64,000 nt of DNA from assembly GCA_020633975.1 (NCBI GenBank), contig JACKCR010000002.1:124001-188000 (forward strand), read 5' to 3'. The stretch is from Candidatus Eiseniibacteriota bacterium. GTDB lineage: Bacteria; Eisenbacteria; RBG-16-71-46; CAIMUX01. The translations under genes were made by a program, and so were the position numbers. Numbering within the stretch: the stretch's first letter is position 1; each line of letters begins with the position of its first letter. The notes beneath the pieces are model-generated. The model had not been told where the DNA came from. It did no database searches and saw only the letters and a program-made list of their open reading frames with translations. Shown here piece by piece: positions 53,746-64,000 of the stretch.

Positions 53746-56331
53746 ATGCACGTCTTCTCGCTGTCGCGCATCCGGTTGTGGCTACTCGTCCTGTTGTTCG
53801 GCATGGTGCCTGGTGCCGCCTGGGCACAGGCCTACTTCGTCGCTCAGCTCAGTGGAAATCAAGAGAACCCACCGGTCGCCGGTTCGGGGAGTGGAACCGC
53901 CGCGTTCACCCTCATCGGGAGCGACCTCTACTACTCTCTCACGGTGCAAGGGCTGACCGGCCCGATCACTGCCGCCCACATCCACTCCGGAGCTCGCGGA
54001 GTCAACGGCGGCGTGGTCGTGAGTCTCGGCGGTGACTTCATCGATCCGCCTTCGGGAGTCGGCACGACGGCGTCCGGGCACGTGAGTGGACTGACTGCCG
54101 CACAAGTGACCGACCTGCTCTCCGGCGTCTACTACGTCAACGTGCACACGGCGGCCAATCCCGGCGGCGAAGTGCGCGGTCAGCTCGACCTCGCGGCTGG
54201 CACGCACCTCACGGCCGACTTGTCCGGCGCCGACGAGAACCCTCCGGTGGCGGGAGCGGGACGGGGCACCGCCGCGCTCACGTTGACGGACGAAGGACTC
54301 ATGGTCGACCTGACCGTGACTGGTCTCACCGGCGCGTTGACGGCCGCTCATTTCCACGGCGGCGACATCGGAGTCAACGGTGGCGTCGTGTTCGATCTCA
54401 CGTCGAGCTTCACGGGAAACCATGCGCGTGCATTTTGGCGTCGCGGCGCGGCAGCTCCGAACCTCACCCCGGCCTTGGTTCAGGAGCTCCTCGCTGGACG
54501 CCTCTACATCAACGTCCACACTGCGGCGAACCCGGGCGGTGAAGTCCGCGGTCAGGTGCAGTGCTCTTCCGGATTCGGACTCTCCGCGAAGATCGACGGC
54601 GGCCAGGAAGTTCCGCCGGTCGGTGGACCCGGAGAGGGCAGCGCTGCATTCACGCTGACTCCTTCCGGACTCGTCTACGACCTCACGGTGACCGGCCTCA
54701 GTGGCGCGATCACTGCTGCGCACTTCCACCGCGCTCCGGCCGGCACGAACGGTTCCGTGGTGCGGGACATCGGTTCGAGCTTCGTCGGAAACACCGCGAG
54801 CGGCGTCTGGACGCCGCAGGACTCGCAGCCGCTGACGCCGGCGCTCATGTGCGAGATCCTCGCCGGGAACATCTACGTGAACGTCCACACAGCGGCGAAC
54901 CCGGCTGGGGAGGCGCGTGGACAGCTCTTGCTGAACACGGATCGCACCTCGATGACGGCTACCCTCCGTGGCACTGAAGAGGAGCCTCCGAATGCGACGG
55001 CCGGCACCGGCACGGGCACGTTCCGGATCGGGCCTGCGGGCGTCGAGTTCGACATCTCGGTGGAGGGGCTCACGGGTGCGATCACTGCCGCCCACATCCA
55101 CAATGCGGCGATCGGGACCAACGGCGGCGTCGTCTTCGATCTCGGGCCGTTCTTCGGTGGTACGCCGCATGCCCGCGGGACGTGGGCAGCTCCGACGCTC
55201 GCCCAAGTGAAGAACCTGCTGCGTGGGGACTGCTACGTGAACGTCCATACCGCCGCGAATCCGGGCGGCGAGATCCGGGGTCAGATCCTTCTCTCGTCCG
55301 GCGCCGGTATGGTCTTCCCGCTGACGGGGGACCAGGAGGAGCCACCTGTGGCGAGCGCTGGTGTGGGTACGGGCTCCGCAACGCTCACGACTCAGGGACT
55401 CGTCCTCAATGCGACGGTCGACGGCCTCACGGGCGTGTTCACCGCATCCCACTTCCACTCGGGTGAGACGGGTGTGAACGGTGGGGTCGTCCGTGATCTC
55501 TCGCCTGCCTTCGCGGGCGGACACGCGGAGGACGTTTGGTCACCTGCCGACTCCTCTCCGCTCACGAACGCGCTCGCTCAGAGCCTCCTCACCGGTGGGA
55601 TCTACGCGAACGTCCATTCGACCACGAACCCGGCCGGAGAGATCCGGGGCCAGGTCTACATGGCCGACGGCTTCTTCGCCGATACGCAGCTGAACGGTGG
55701 CTCCGAAGTGCCGCCTGTCGCAACTCCGGCCCTCGGTACAGGCGCGTTCCGGGCGAGCGAAGGCGCACTCGTCTACGACGTCACCTACGACGGGCTCGAA
55801 GGGGCGTTCAATGCGAGCCACTTCCACCGGGGTTCGACCGGAGTCAACGGACCGGTTCTGTTCAACATCACCGGCACGTTCGTGGGAGGCACGGCCAAGG
55901 GTGTGTGGGGTGCGGTTTCCGGCACTGCGCTCACCGCTAGCGACGTGTGCGACTACCTCGGGGACGCACTCTACGTGAACGTGCACTCCACGACCGCGCC
56001 GGCCGGGGAGATCCGCGGGGATCTGGGCGACCTGACCCCGGCGGATGCTCCGATTGCCGAAGCGACGCGTCCGCGGCTCGATCTGCAGGCCTGGCCCAAC
56101 CCGACGTCCGGGGCGAGCCGGGTCCGCTTCGATCTCCCGCGATCCGCGGACGTGACTCTGACCCTCCACACGGTCGACGGCGCCAAGGTGGCGACGGTCT
56201 ACCGGGGGACTCTCGACGCAGGTGTGCAGGAAGTGGATGTCGACGGTCGAGCCCTGCCGGTCGGCCTCTACTTCCTGCGTGCCGAAACATCCCAAGGTAC
56301 GCGCTCGATCAAGTGGATCCGAGTAGACTAG
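53746..56331 (+). CDS. Secreted protein with six CHRD domains and a sorting domain
   Basis: 861 residues, GGAGGTCTCC before the ATG. Signal peptide is about 1-27 (LWLLVLLFGMVPGAAWA). Six tandem CHRD domains of about 120 residues follow, each with xExPPVxxxGxGxxxxT, GLTGxxTAAHxHxGxxGxNGGVV and YVNVHTxANPGGExRGQ. The fourth has EEEPPNATAGTG and the sixth loses the second glycine pair (GVNGPVL). The last 80 residues are a FlgD-Ig-like domain (AWPNPTSGASRVRFDL, ALPVGLYFLRA, ending WIRVD). CHRD was named from chordin; in bacteria it is extracellular with unknown ligand. High repeat identity suggests recent duplication. A terminator follows at 56388. Confidence 0.95.
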   Translation: MHVFSLSRIRLWLLVLLFGMVPGAAWAQAYFVAQLSGNQENPPVAGSGSGTAAFTLIGSDLYYSLTVQGLTGPITAAHIHSGARGVNGGVVVSLGGDFIDPPSGVGTTASGHVSGLTAAQVTDLLSGVYYVNVHTAANPGGEVRGQLDLAAGTHLTADLSGADENPPVAGAGRGTAALTLTDEGLMVDLTVTGLTGALTAAHFHGGDIGVNGGVVFDLTSSFTGNHARAFWRRGAAAPNLTPALVQELLAGRLYINVHTAANPGGEVRGQVQCSSGFGLSAKIDGGQEVPPVGGPGEGSAAFTLTPSGLVYDLTVTGLSGAITAAHFHRAPAGTNGSVVRDIGSSFVGNTASGVWTPQDSQPLTPALMCEILAGNIYVNVHTAANPAGEARGQLLLNTDRTSMTATLRGTEEEPPNATAGTGTGTFRIGPAGVEFDISVEGLTGAITAAHIHNAAIGTNGGVVFDLGPFFGGTPHARGTWAAPTLAQVKNLLRGDCYVNVHTAANPGGEIRGQILLSSGAGMVFPLTGDQEEPPVASAGVGTGSATLTTQGLVLNATVDGLTGVFTASHFHSGETGVNGGVVRDLSPAFAGGHAEDVWSPADSSPLTNALAQSLLTGGIYANVHSTTNPAGEIRGQVYMADGFFADTQLNGGSEVPPVATPALGTGAFRASEGALVYDVTYDGLEGAFNASHFHRGSTGVNGPVLFNITGTFVGGTAKGVWGAVSGTALTASDVCDYLGDALYVNVHSTTAPAGEIRGDLGDLTPADAPIAEATRPRLDLQAWPNPTSGASRVRFDLPRSADVTLTLHTVDGAKVATVYRGTLDAGVQEVDVDGRALPVGLYFLRAETSQGTRSIKWIRVD

Positions 56332-56387
56332 AGCGAACGCGGAGTGAGGCCGCCGGAACTCGCTCGCCCCGGTGGTCACACAGAAGG

Positions 56388-56410
56388 GCGGGTCGGCTTG
56401 TCCGACCCGC
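56388..56410 (+). terminator. Terminator hairpin behind the CHRD gene
   Basis: GCGGGTCGG (56388-56396) and CCGACCCGC (56402-56410) with a 5-base loop, then TCTTCG. Confidence 0.65.
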
Positions 56411-56456
56411 TCTTCGATCCATCGTCCTGGCGAGCGTGGGGAGCGAGAGAACTCAG

Positions 56457-57554
56457 ATGGTGCGAGCGATCTCCGTTGCGTTTCTTCTCCTTGTCGCGAT
56501 GGCTGCTCAGGCCCTCGCGATTCCGCGCTACTCGGCCCGCTACGGCCAGGACTGCAATCTCTGTCATCACGATCCGACGGGTGGAGGAAAGAGGAGCGCG
56601 TACGCTGCGCAGTACCTCGTTCCGGCTGAAATGTCCGTCGTTCAGTGGACGGACGATGACCACATCGAACGGCTCGACGGCCAGGTGACGAGCGGGCTCT
56701 CCGTTGGTACCGATGTGCGGACTCTCTACCACATGTCCGAGGACAACTCGGAACAGAACGGCTTCTTCCAGATGCAGGCCGACTTCTATGCACTCTTCGA
56801 AGTCGACCCGAAGTTCTCGATCTATCTAGACCAGGGGCAGTCCCAGACGCGGGAGGTCTTCGCGCTCGGGTATGTCCTGCCGACGAGTGGTCATGTCAAG
56901 GTCGGGCGGTTCGCTCCCGCCTACGGCTGGCGCTTTGCGGACCACACGCTCTACACGCGGGAAGCGCTCGGCTTCGCGCCACCCGCGAACACCGACGTCG
57001 GGATCGGTGCTGGTCTCTACCCAGGACGTGCCGCGCTCGAAGTGAGTGTGACGAACGGTGCGCGCGGTTCCGGGCTCGACGACGACCACCGGCGGGCGGC
57101 CACCGCGCGGGCGATGATGCGTCAGAATGTGGGCCGGCTCGGGCTCGCGGTCGGGGGCTCCTACCACTACAACAAGTCCAACATCCGGCTCGACCGGATG
57201 GCGGGCCCCTTCGGGTACCTCCAGTTCGGGCCTGTCACGTGGGTGGCCGAGGCGGACTGGCACCGGCTCGATCTGCCAGGTGCCTCGGGCGCGGATCAGC
57301 TCGTCGTGAGTCAGGAGCTGACCTATGCGCTTCGCCGTGGGGTCGACCTCCGGGCGACCCTCGACTTCCACGATCCGGACATCGACGAGACGAGCGGCGC
57401 ACGCAGCCGGTACGGGATCGGAATCGATTCGCTCGTCTATCCGTTTCTAGGTATCCAAGCGATGGTGCATGTCGACTCCTTCGAGGGGGGCAGCCTAGTC
57501 AACGAGGACAGTGAGCGGATCCGTGGCTCGATGCTGTTCCACTTCTTCTATTGA
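56457..57554 (+). CDS. Outer-membrane barrel-like protein with N-terminal c-type heme site
   Basis: 365 residues from ATG at 56457; the open frame extends far upstream but overlaps the CHRD gene. Signal peptide is about 1-21 (SVAFLLLVAMAAQALA). Directly after it lies a CxxCH site (C33-NLC36-H37, then HDPTGGGKR), so one covalently bound heme is expected. The rest reads as alternating beta strands (FFQMQADFYALFEVDPKFS, LAVGGSYHYNKSNIRLD, VTWVAEADWHRL) and ends in an aromatic strand (GSMLFHFFY), like a porin. A heme domain joined to a barrel suggests electron transfer at the outer membrane. YceI starts 9 bases later in the same operon. Confidence 0.85.
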   Translation: MVRAISVAFLLLVAMAAQALAIPRYSARYGQDCNLCHHDPTGGGKRSAYAAQYLVPAEMSVVQWTDDDHIERLDGQVTSGLSVGTDVRTLYHMSEDNSEQNGFFQMQADFYALFEVDPKFSIYLDQGQSQTREVFALGYVLPTSGHVKVGRFAPAYGWRFADHTLYTREALGFAPPANTDVGIGAGLYPGRAALEVSVTNGARGSGLDDDHRRAATARAMMRQNVGRLGLAVGGSYHYNKSNIRLDRMAGPFGYLQFGPVTWVAEADWHRLDLPGASGADQLVVSQELTYALRRGVDLRATLDFHDPDIDETSGARSRYGIGIDSLVYPFLGIQAMVHVDSFEGGSLVNEDSERIRGSMLFHFFY

Positions 57555-57563
57555 GGGAGGATC

Positions 57564-58253
57564 ATGAGACGTATCAACTGGATTGTGGAGTCGACCGGGA
57601 AGGCGACGTCTCGCACGACGCAGTCGGCATTGCTCGTGGCGCGAGCCACACTCGCTGCAAAGTCCGCGGTCATGCTAATAGCGCTCGCGCTTCCGGCAGT
57701 CCTGACCACGCCCTCGTTCGCCGCTTCGCAGGAGTGGAGGGTGGTGCCCGGCGCAGACGGAACCGAAGTCGTCTTCGAGTCGAAGGCTCCGATGGAGAGT
57801 TTCGAGGGCAAGACGAAGCAGCTCGACGGGCGGATCGCTCTGGATCCCGCCGCGCTCGGTGACAGCATCATCGTTTCGGTCGCCGTCGATCTCGCGTCCC
57901 TCGACACTGGAATCGCGCTTCGCAATCAGCATATGCGGGAGAACCATCTCGAGACGGAGACGTTTCCGAGGGCCACCTTCACCGGTGCCCGTCTGGCCGG
58001 ATTCCCGTCTACGCTTTCTGCTGGCAAGACCGTGAAGGGGAAGGCGCACGGTACGTTCGATCTGCACGGTGTCTCGCGGCCCGTCGAGGTAGAGGCCGAG
58101 CTGACGCTCCGTCCCGACGGCAAGCTCGCCGTGAGAGCGACGTTCGAGGTGTTCCTCGAAGACTACGAGATCGACCGTCCGAAGTTCCTCATGCTGAAGC
58201 TGGATGAAAAGCAGCGGATCACTGTCGACTTGCTCGCGGACCCCGCGTCCTGA
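57564..58253 (+). CDS. YceI-family periplasmic lipocalin-like protein
   Basis: 229 residues, GAGGGAGG before the ATG. A long basic N-region and a hydrophobic stretch at about 33-52 (SAVMLIALALPAVLTTPSFA) form the signal. The YceI barrel follows with WRVVPGADGTEVVFESKAPMES, LRNQHMRENHLETETFPRATF and GTFDLHGVSRPVEVEAELTL. YceI proteins bind polyprenoid or quinone-like lipids and are often encoded with cytochromes, as here between a heme/barrel protein and a cytochrome lipoprotein. A lipid-soluble electron carrier is a reasonable ligand guess. Confidence 0.94.
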   Translation: MRRINWIVESTGKATSRTTQSALLVARATLAAKSAVMLIALALPAVLTTPSFAASQEWRVVPGADGTEVVFESKAPMESFEGKTKQLDGRIALDPAALGDSIIVSVAVDLASLDTGIALRNQHMRENHLETETFPRATFTGARLAGFPSTLSAGKTVKGKAHGTFDLHGVSRPVEVEAELTLRPDGKLAVRATFEVFLEDYEIDRPKFLMLKLDEKQRITVDLLADPAS

Positions 58254-58344
58254 GAATCACACTTGGTGGGTGCACCAGGCATCGGATGCCGACTCCATCG
58301 GTGCCCTGTGTGTCCCACAGTTCTGGAAGGAGATGAGCGAACTG

Positions 58345-59040
58345 ATGTCCCAGTCTTTCCACGTATCTCGACGGAGCAATCCGTTCCGGCTTTCGAGTGC
58401 TGTCGTCTTTTGTGCGGCCACGTTTCTCTGGATCGGGTGTAGCGACCAGGGGGACGATCCGAAGGATCCTCTGGGATCCGGTGGGCCGGGTGACGGCAAC
58501 GAGCCGCAGCTGACCTCGGTCGTTCCGGCTCGCACGTATGTCGGCGATGAGATCCGGCTGACCGGAAGCGAGTTCGGTACCGACGAGGGAACCGTCGCCT
58601 TCACGACCGCGAGCGGGGGAACTGCGTTTGCGACGATCTCCTCGTGGACGGACACGGAGATCACTGCCCACGTTCCGTCGGACGCTGCGGATGGCGGCGT
58701 GCGGGTGCAGGTCGGAACGAGTTCGAGCGATCCGCTGGACTTCGAGGTGGCGCCCGAGATCTCCCTCGCGACCCACGTTCGACCGATCTTCCAGACGCAA
58801 GGGTGCCTCAGCTGCCACGGCGGTTCCGGGGGGCTGTTCGTCGATACCCAAGCGAACATCCTGGCCGGTGGGGGACGAGGGCCAGGTGTGATTCCTCGGA
58901 ACTCTGCGGGCAGCAACATCATCAAGGCGCTTCACGGGGACGGGATCCCGCTCATGCCTCAGGGTGCCCCGCAACCGATCCCGGCCGCGCAGATTCTCGT
59001 GATCGCGGATTGGATCGACCAGGGAGCTCGGGACAACTAG
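58345..59040 (+). CDS. IPT/TIG-domain lipoprotein with c-type cytochrome domain
   Basis: 231 residues from ATG at 58345 (AAGGAG 12 bases before); ATG at 58333 abuts that site and is less likely. The lipobox FLWIGC ends at C32. An IPT/TIG fold (about 48-130, TSVVPARTYVGDEIRLTGSEF) is followed by a cytochrome-c-like module with CLSCH (C154, C157, H158) and IPLMPQG providing the probable Met ligand, then QILVIADWIDQGA. This type is common in Planctomycetes-like secreted cytochromes. It should sit on the membrane surface and take part in electron transfer, perhaps with the heme/barrel protein two genes upstream. A hairpin at 59092-59111 follows. Confidence 0.92.
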   Translation: MSQSFHVSRRSNPFRLSSAVVFCAATFLWIGCSDQGDDPKDPLGSGGPGDGNEPQLTSVVPARTYVGDEIRLTGSEFGTDEGTVAFTTASGGTAFATISSWTDTEITAHVPSDAADGGVRVQVGTSSSDPLDFEVAPEISLATHVRPIFQTQGCLSCHGGSGGLFVDTQANILAGGGRGPGVIPRNSAGSNIIKALHGDGIPLMPQGAPQPIPAAQILVIADWIDQGARDN

Positions 59041-59091
59041 TCGGTCGGCTGGGGGCTCTGGTCGTGCCGCGTCTTGGCGCGGGTGAGCCTC

Positions 59092-59111
59092 CGTCACTTC
59101 CTCGAGTGACG
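59092..59111 (+). terminator. Possible terminator hairpin
   Basis: CGTCACT (59092-59098) and AGTGACG (59105-59111) with a 6-base loop, 51 bases behind the cytochrome lipoprotein stop; no T-run. Confidence 0.45.
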
Positions 59112-59209
59112 TAGAGATTCCTGTCGACGGGCGGCGTCCAGCTTCGTGCTATGCTGGATCCCGCCCGCTTTCAGGAGCATCTACTCGTCCTCTGACTGGA
59201 GACCGCATC

Positions 59210-60958
59210 ATGTCCCCCCACTCGAAGCTCTCGTCCGGCTCACGTCTCTTCCTTTCCTTCTCGATAGTCGCTTCCGTCTTCGCCCTCGTCCCGGCCACTG
59301 CAAGTGCGCAGTGGTCGACCGACCCTGCCGTCAACCTCGCCGTCGCGACGGGCGCAGGGGAGCAGGTGCAGCCGAAGATCGCTCCCACGGCAGATGGCGG
59401 CTGCTTCCTCAGTTGGTACGACGGAGCGAGCGGCTACGACGTGCGCGTGCAGAAGCTCGACGCTTCGGGCAACGAAGTCATGGCGCACAACGGCGTACTC
59501 GTCGCCGATCGCTCCTTCAGTTCGACCCAGGACTACGGACTCGATGTCGACGCGTCGGGGAACGCGCTCCTCGTCTTCCGTGACGATCGGCTCGGCGGAA
59601 CCCAGATCACCGCAGCGAAGATCGCTCCCGACGGGACCGCGCTCTGGGGTGCGACCGGTGTGCAGCTCACCTCGACGACCGACTTCGTAGCCGCGCCCAA
59701 GATCGCCGGCTCGAGTGACGGCGGTGTCGTGGTCGCTTGGACTCAAGACGTCGACACCCGCGTTCAGAAGCTCGACGCGAACGGTACGCCGGTGTGGGCG
59801 AGCGACGTAGTCTTGTCCCCCGGAACCGGCAGCTACTCGGCGAGCGACCTACACGGCGCCGGCGATGGCGCGATCCTCTCCTTCATCCACCAGACCGGCG
59901 GCTTTGGAAGCCCGCGCCACATCATCGCGCAGAAGTTCGATGGAAGTGGGAGCCTGCTCTGGGGCTCCGCGCACGTTTCCGTGTTCGACGGCGGTTCTGT
60001 CCAGTTCGGTAACTTCCCGACCTTCATCCTCGACGGGGACGGCGGCGCGGTCTTCAGCTGGTACGACGCGGCCACGAGTTCGCTCCAGTGTTCCGTCCAG
60101 CGGATCCTCACGACCGGCGTCGAAGCGTTCCCGCACAACGGAGTCGTCGTGTCGACGATCGCGTCGCGCGTTCGGGTGAGCCCGAGCGTGGACTTCGATC
60201 CGATGACCGAGGAAGTCTTCACGTTCTGGAAGGAGCAGACGACTTCTCAATCGCAGGCCGGAGTCTACGGCCAGAAGATCGACGTGAACGGCGTCCGGCA
60301 ATGGACCGACGCCGGCGCGATGGTGGTCGCCCTCTCGAGCGATGACATCAACAACATCGAGACGTGGGCCGTCGACGGGGGAGCGATGGTGTTCTGGGAC
60401 CGCGCCCCCGCGTTCGCCCAGGACCGGATCTACGGCGCCCGGCTCGATGCGAGTGGGACGATCGACCTTCCCACCTTCGATGTCGCGTCGGTCGTCAGCA
60501 ACAAGTCGCGACTCCAGGTGAGGGAGGGCGCGCTCGGCTTCGCGATCCTCGCCTGGCAGGACGGCCGGACCGATGCTTCGGACGTCTACGCACAGAACAT
60601 CAATGCGGACGGTTCGCTCGGTGGAGACACGACCTCCGCCCCGGACGGAGCGATCCGCCTAGTGTCGGCTGCCTACGCCACGCCGAATCCGGCCAGCGGT
60701 CGCGTCGAGATCGTGCTCTCTCGTTCGGAGGGGGATGGTCTCGTCTTGGGCCGACCGGAACTCGACCGAGTTGCGTCTTCGGCGGAGGTGTTCGACGTCC
60801 ATGGACGATCGGTCCGCAGCGGGCTCGTCGCCTCGAACGCCGGTATGAGACTCGTTTGGGACGGTCGGACCGACGACGGGCGCTCCGTTGCGCCTGGCGT
60901 CTACTTCGTCCGGTTCGCGGGAGAGGGCGCGGGAGTACCGGTCACGGTCGTTCGCTGA
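59210..60958 (+). CDS. Secreted repeat protein with FlgD-like sorting domain
   Basis: 582 residues. Signal peptide is about 1-34 (LFLSFSIVASVFALVPATASAQ). Then come propeller-like repeats of about 50-60 residues: an alternation of xGGxxxSWYDxxxGxD or WQDGRxDxSDVYAQ and VQKLDAxGxxxW (VRVQKLDASGNEVMAHNG, TRVQKLDANGTPVWAS, AQKFDGSGSLLWGS, GQKIDVNGVRQWTD, AQNINADGSLGG). The last 90 residues are a FlgD-Ig-like domain (ATPNPASGRVEIVL, LVWDGRTDDGRSVAPGVYFV, ending VTVVR). Exported, probably surface-bound; ligand unknown. No clear ribosome site precedes the ATG. Confidence 0.9.
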   Translation: MSPHSKLSSGSRLFLSFSIVASVFALVPATASAQWSTDPAVNLAVATGAGEQVQPKIAPTADGGCFLSWYDGASGYDVRVQKLDASGNEVMAHNGVLVADRSFSSTQDYGLDVDASGNALLVFRDDRLGGTQITAAKIAPDGTALWGATGVQLTSTTDFVAAPKIAGSSDGGVVVAWTQDVDTRVQKLDANGTPVWASDVVLSPGTGSYSASDLHGAGDGAILSFIHQTGGFGSPRHIIAQKFDGSGSLLWGSAHVSVFDGGSVQFGNFPTFILDGDGGAVFSWYDAATSSLQCSVQRILTTGVEAFPHNGVVVSTIASRVRVSPSVDFDPMTEEVFTFWKEQTTSQSQAGVYGQKIDVNGVRQWTDAGAMVVALSSDDINNIETWAVDGGAMVFWDRAPAFAQDRIYGARLDASGTIDLPTFDVASVVSNKSRLQVREGALGFAILAWQDGRTDASDVYAQNINADGSLGGDTTSAPDGAIRLVSAAYATPNPASGRVEIVLSRSEGDGLVLGRPELDRVASSAEVFDVHGRSVRSGLVASNAGMRLVWDGRTDDGRSVAPGVYFVRFAGEGAGVPVTVVR

Positions 60959-60979
60959 GAGTCGCTCGCTGGCGTCGGA

Positions 60980-61002
60980 GCCCGGCGGGTTCGCCGCCGG
61001 GC
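60980..61002. terminator. Bidirectional terminator hairpin
   Basis: GCCCGGCGG (60980-60988) and CCGCCGGGC (60994-61002) with loop GTTCG, between convergent genes ending at 60958 and 61032. Confidence 0.7.
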
Positions 61003-61031
61003 CGCGACACGTTGCTCTTCGGCGGACTCGT

Positions 61032-64000
<2,969 letters not shown>

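Noticed and set aside
53782-55524. 580-codon minus-strand frame opposite the CHRD gene
   Set aside because: Repeats in it only mirror the CHRD repeats; no start signal.

Overview
This is a GC-rich bacterial chromosomal window with densely packed genes, short intergenic gaps, many GTG/TTG starts and strong GGAGG-type ribosome-binding sites. No replication or ribosomal genes are present to place it firmly. Eight secreted proteins end in a FlgD-Ig-like domain (pattern PNP...WDGR.D.G..V.SGVYF.R...LR). The window also encodes a PorV-like barrel, Ser/Thr kinases of the HRDLKPxN type, ELWxxDGT, CHRD and VCBS repeat proteins, and an aspartokinase/DAP-decarboxylase fusion. This combination fits FCB-related, poorly cultured lineages (Eisenbacteria- or Krumholzibacteria-like) or a neighbouring phylum. 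That placement is inference.

Layout. 1-3057: 5'-truncated heavy-metal RND pump. 3167-4991: a hairpin, a tmRNA-type 3' end, an AAA ATPase/nuclease-like gene with a 24-bp palindrome in front of it, and a tRNA-like T-arm facing back towards it; this resembles a small mobile cassette or island boundary. 5006-11784 (minus strand): pta, ackA, an ArsR regulator, a CSC-motif permease, two thioredoxin-fold proteins and CcdA, which looks like a thiol-redox/metalloid module behind the acetate pathway. 12069-16178: a decayed VCBS gene, a fasciclin protein, a DEAD-box helicase, a small hypothetical protein and an RRM protein. 16678-30542: secreted repeat proteins, a cysteine-peptidase-like lipoprotein, a membrane thioredoxin, a TPR-type kinase, a beta-helix protein and a PorV-like barrel. 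30853-36215: a RibD-C/DHFR-like reductase, a BNR-repeat protein overlapping a MoaD/ThiS carrier, and a glycosidase-like membrane protein. 36490-42278: a secreted repeat protein, a small lipoprotein and an M4 metallopeptidase. 42348-49148: lysine-pathway fusion enzyme, a MacA/MacB-type efflux system and YjbQ. 49164-53483: a kinase divergent from an operon of ECF sigma factor, zinc-finger anti-sigma factor and DUF4097 protein. 53746-60958: a six-fold CHRD protein, a heme-c/barrel fusion, YceI, a cytochrome lipoprotein and a sorting-domain protein. 61032-64000 (minus strand): a chemoreceptor behind a truncated OprB-like porin.

The most interesting candidate system is the kinase/ECF-sigma/anti-sigma/DUF4097 locus. 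The kinase and the anti-sigma factor, on opposite strands around the sigma gene, end in recognisably related helical tails, which suggests a shared docking surface. Second is the ATPase cassette bracketed by inward-facing tRNA/tmRNA 3' ends. Third is the ArsR-permease-thioredoxin-CcdA module; a pair of hairpins about 60 bp apart behind its thioredoxin gene recurs behind an unlinked membrane thioredoxin gene.
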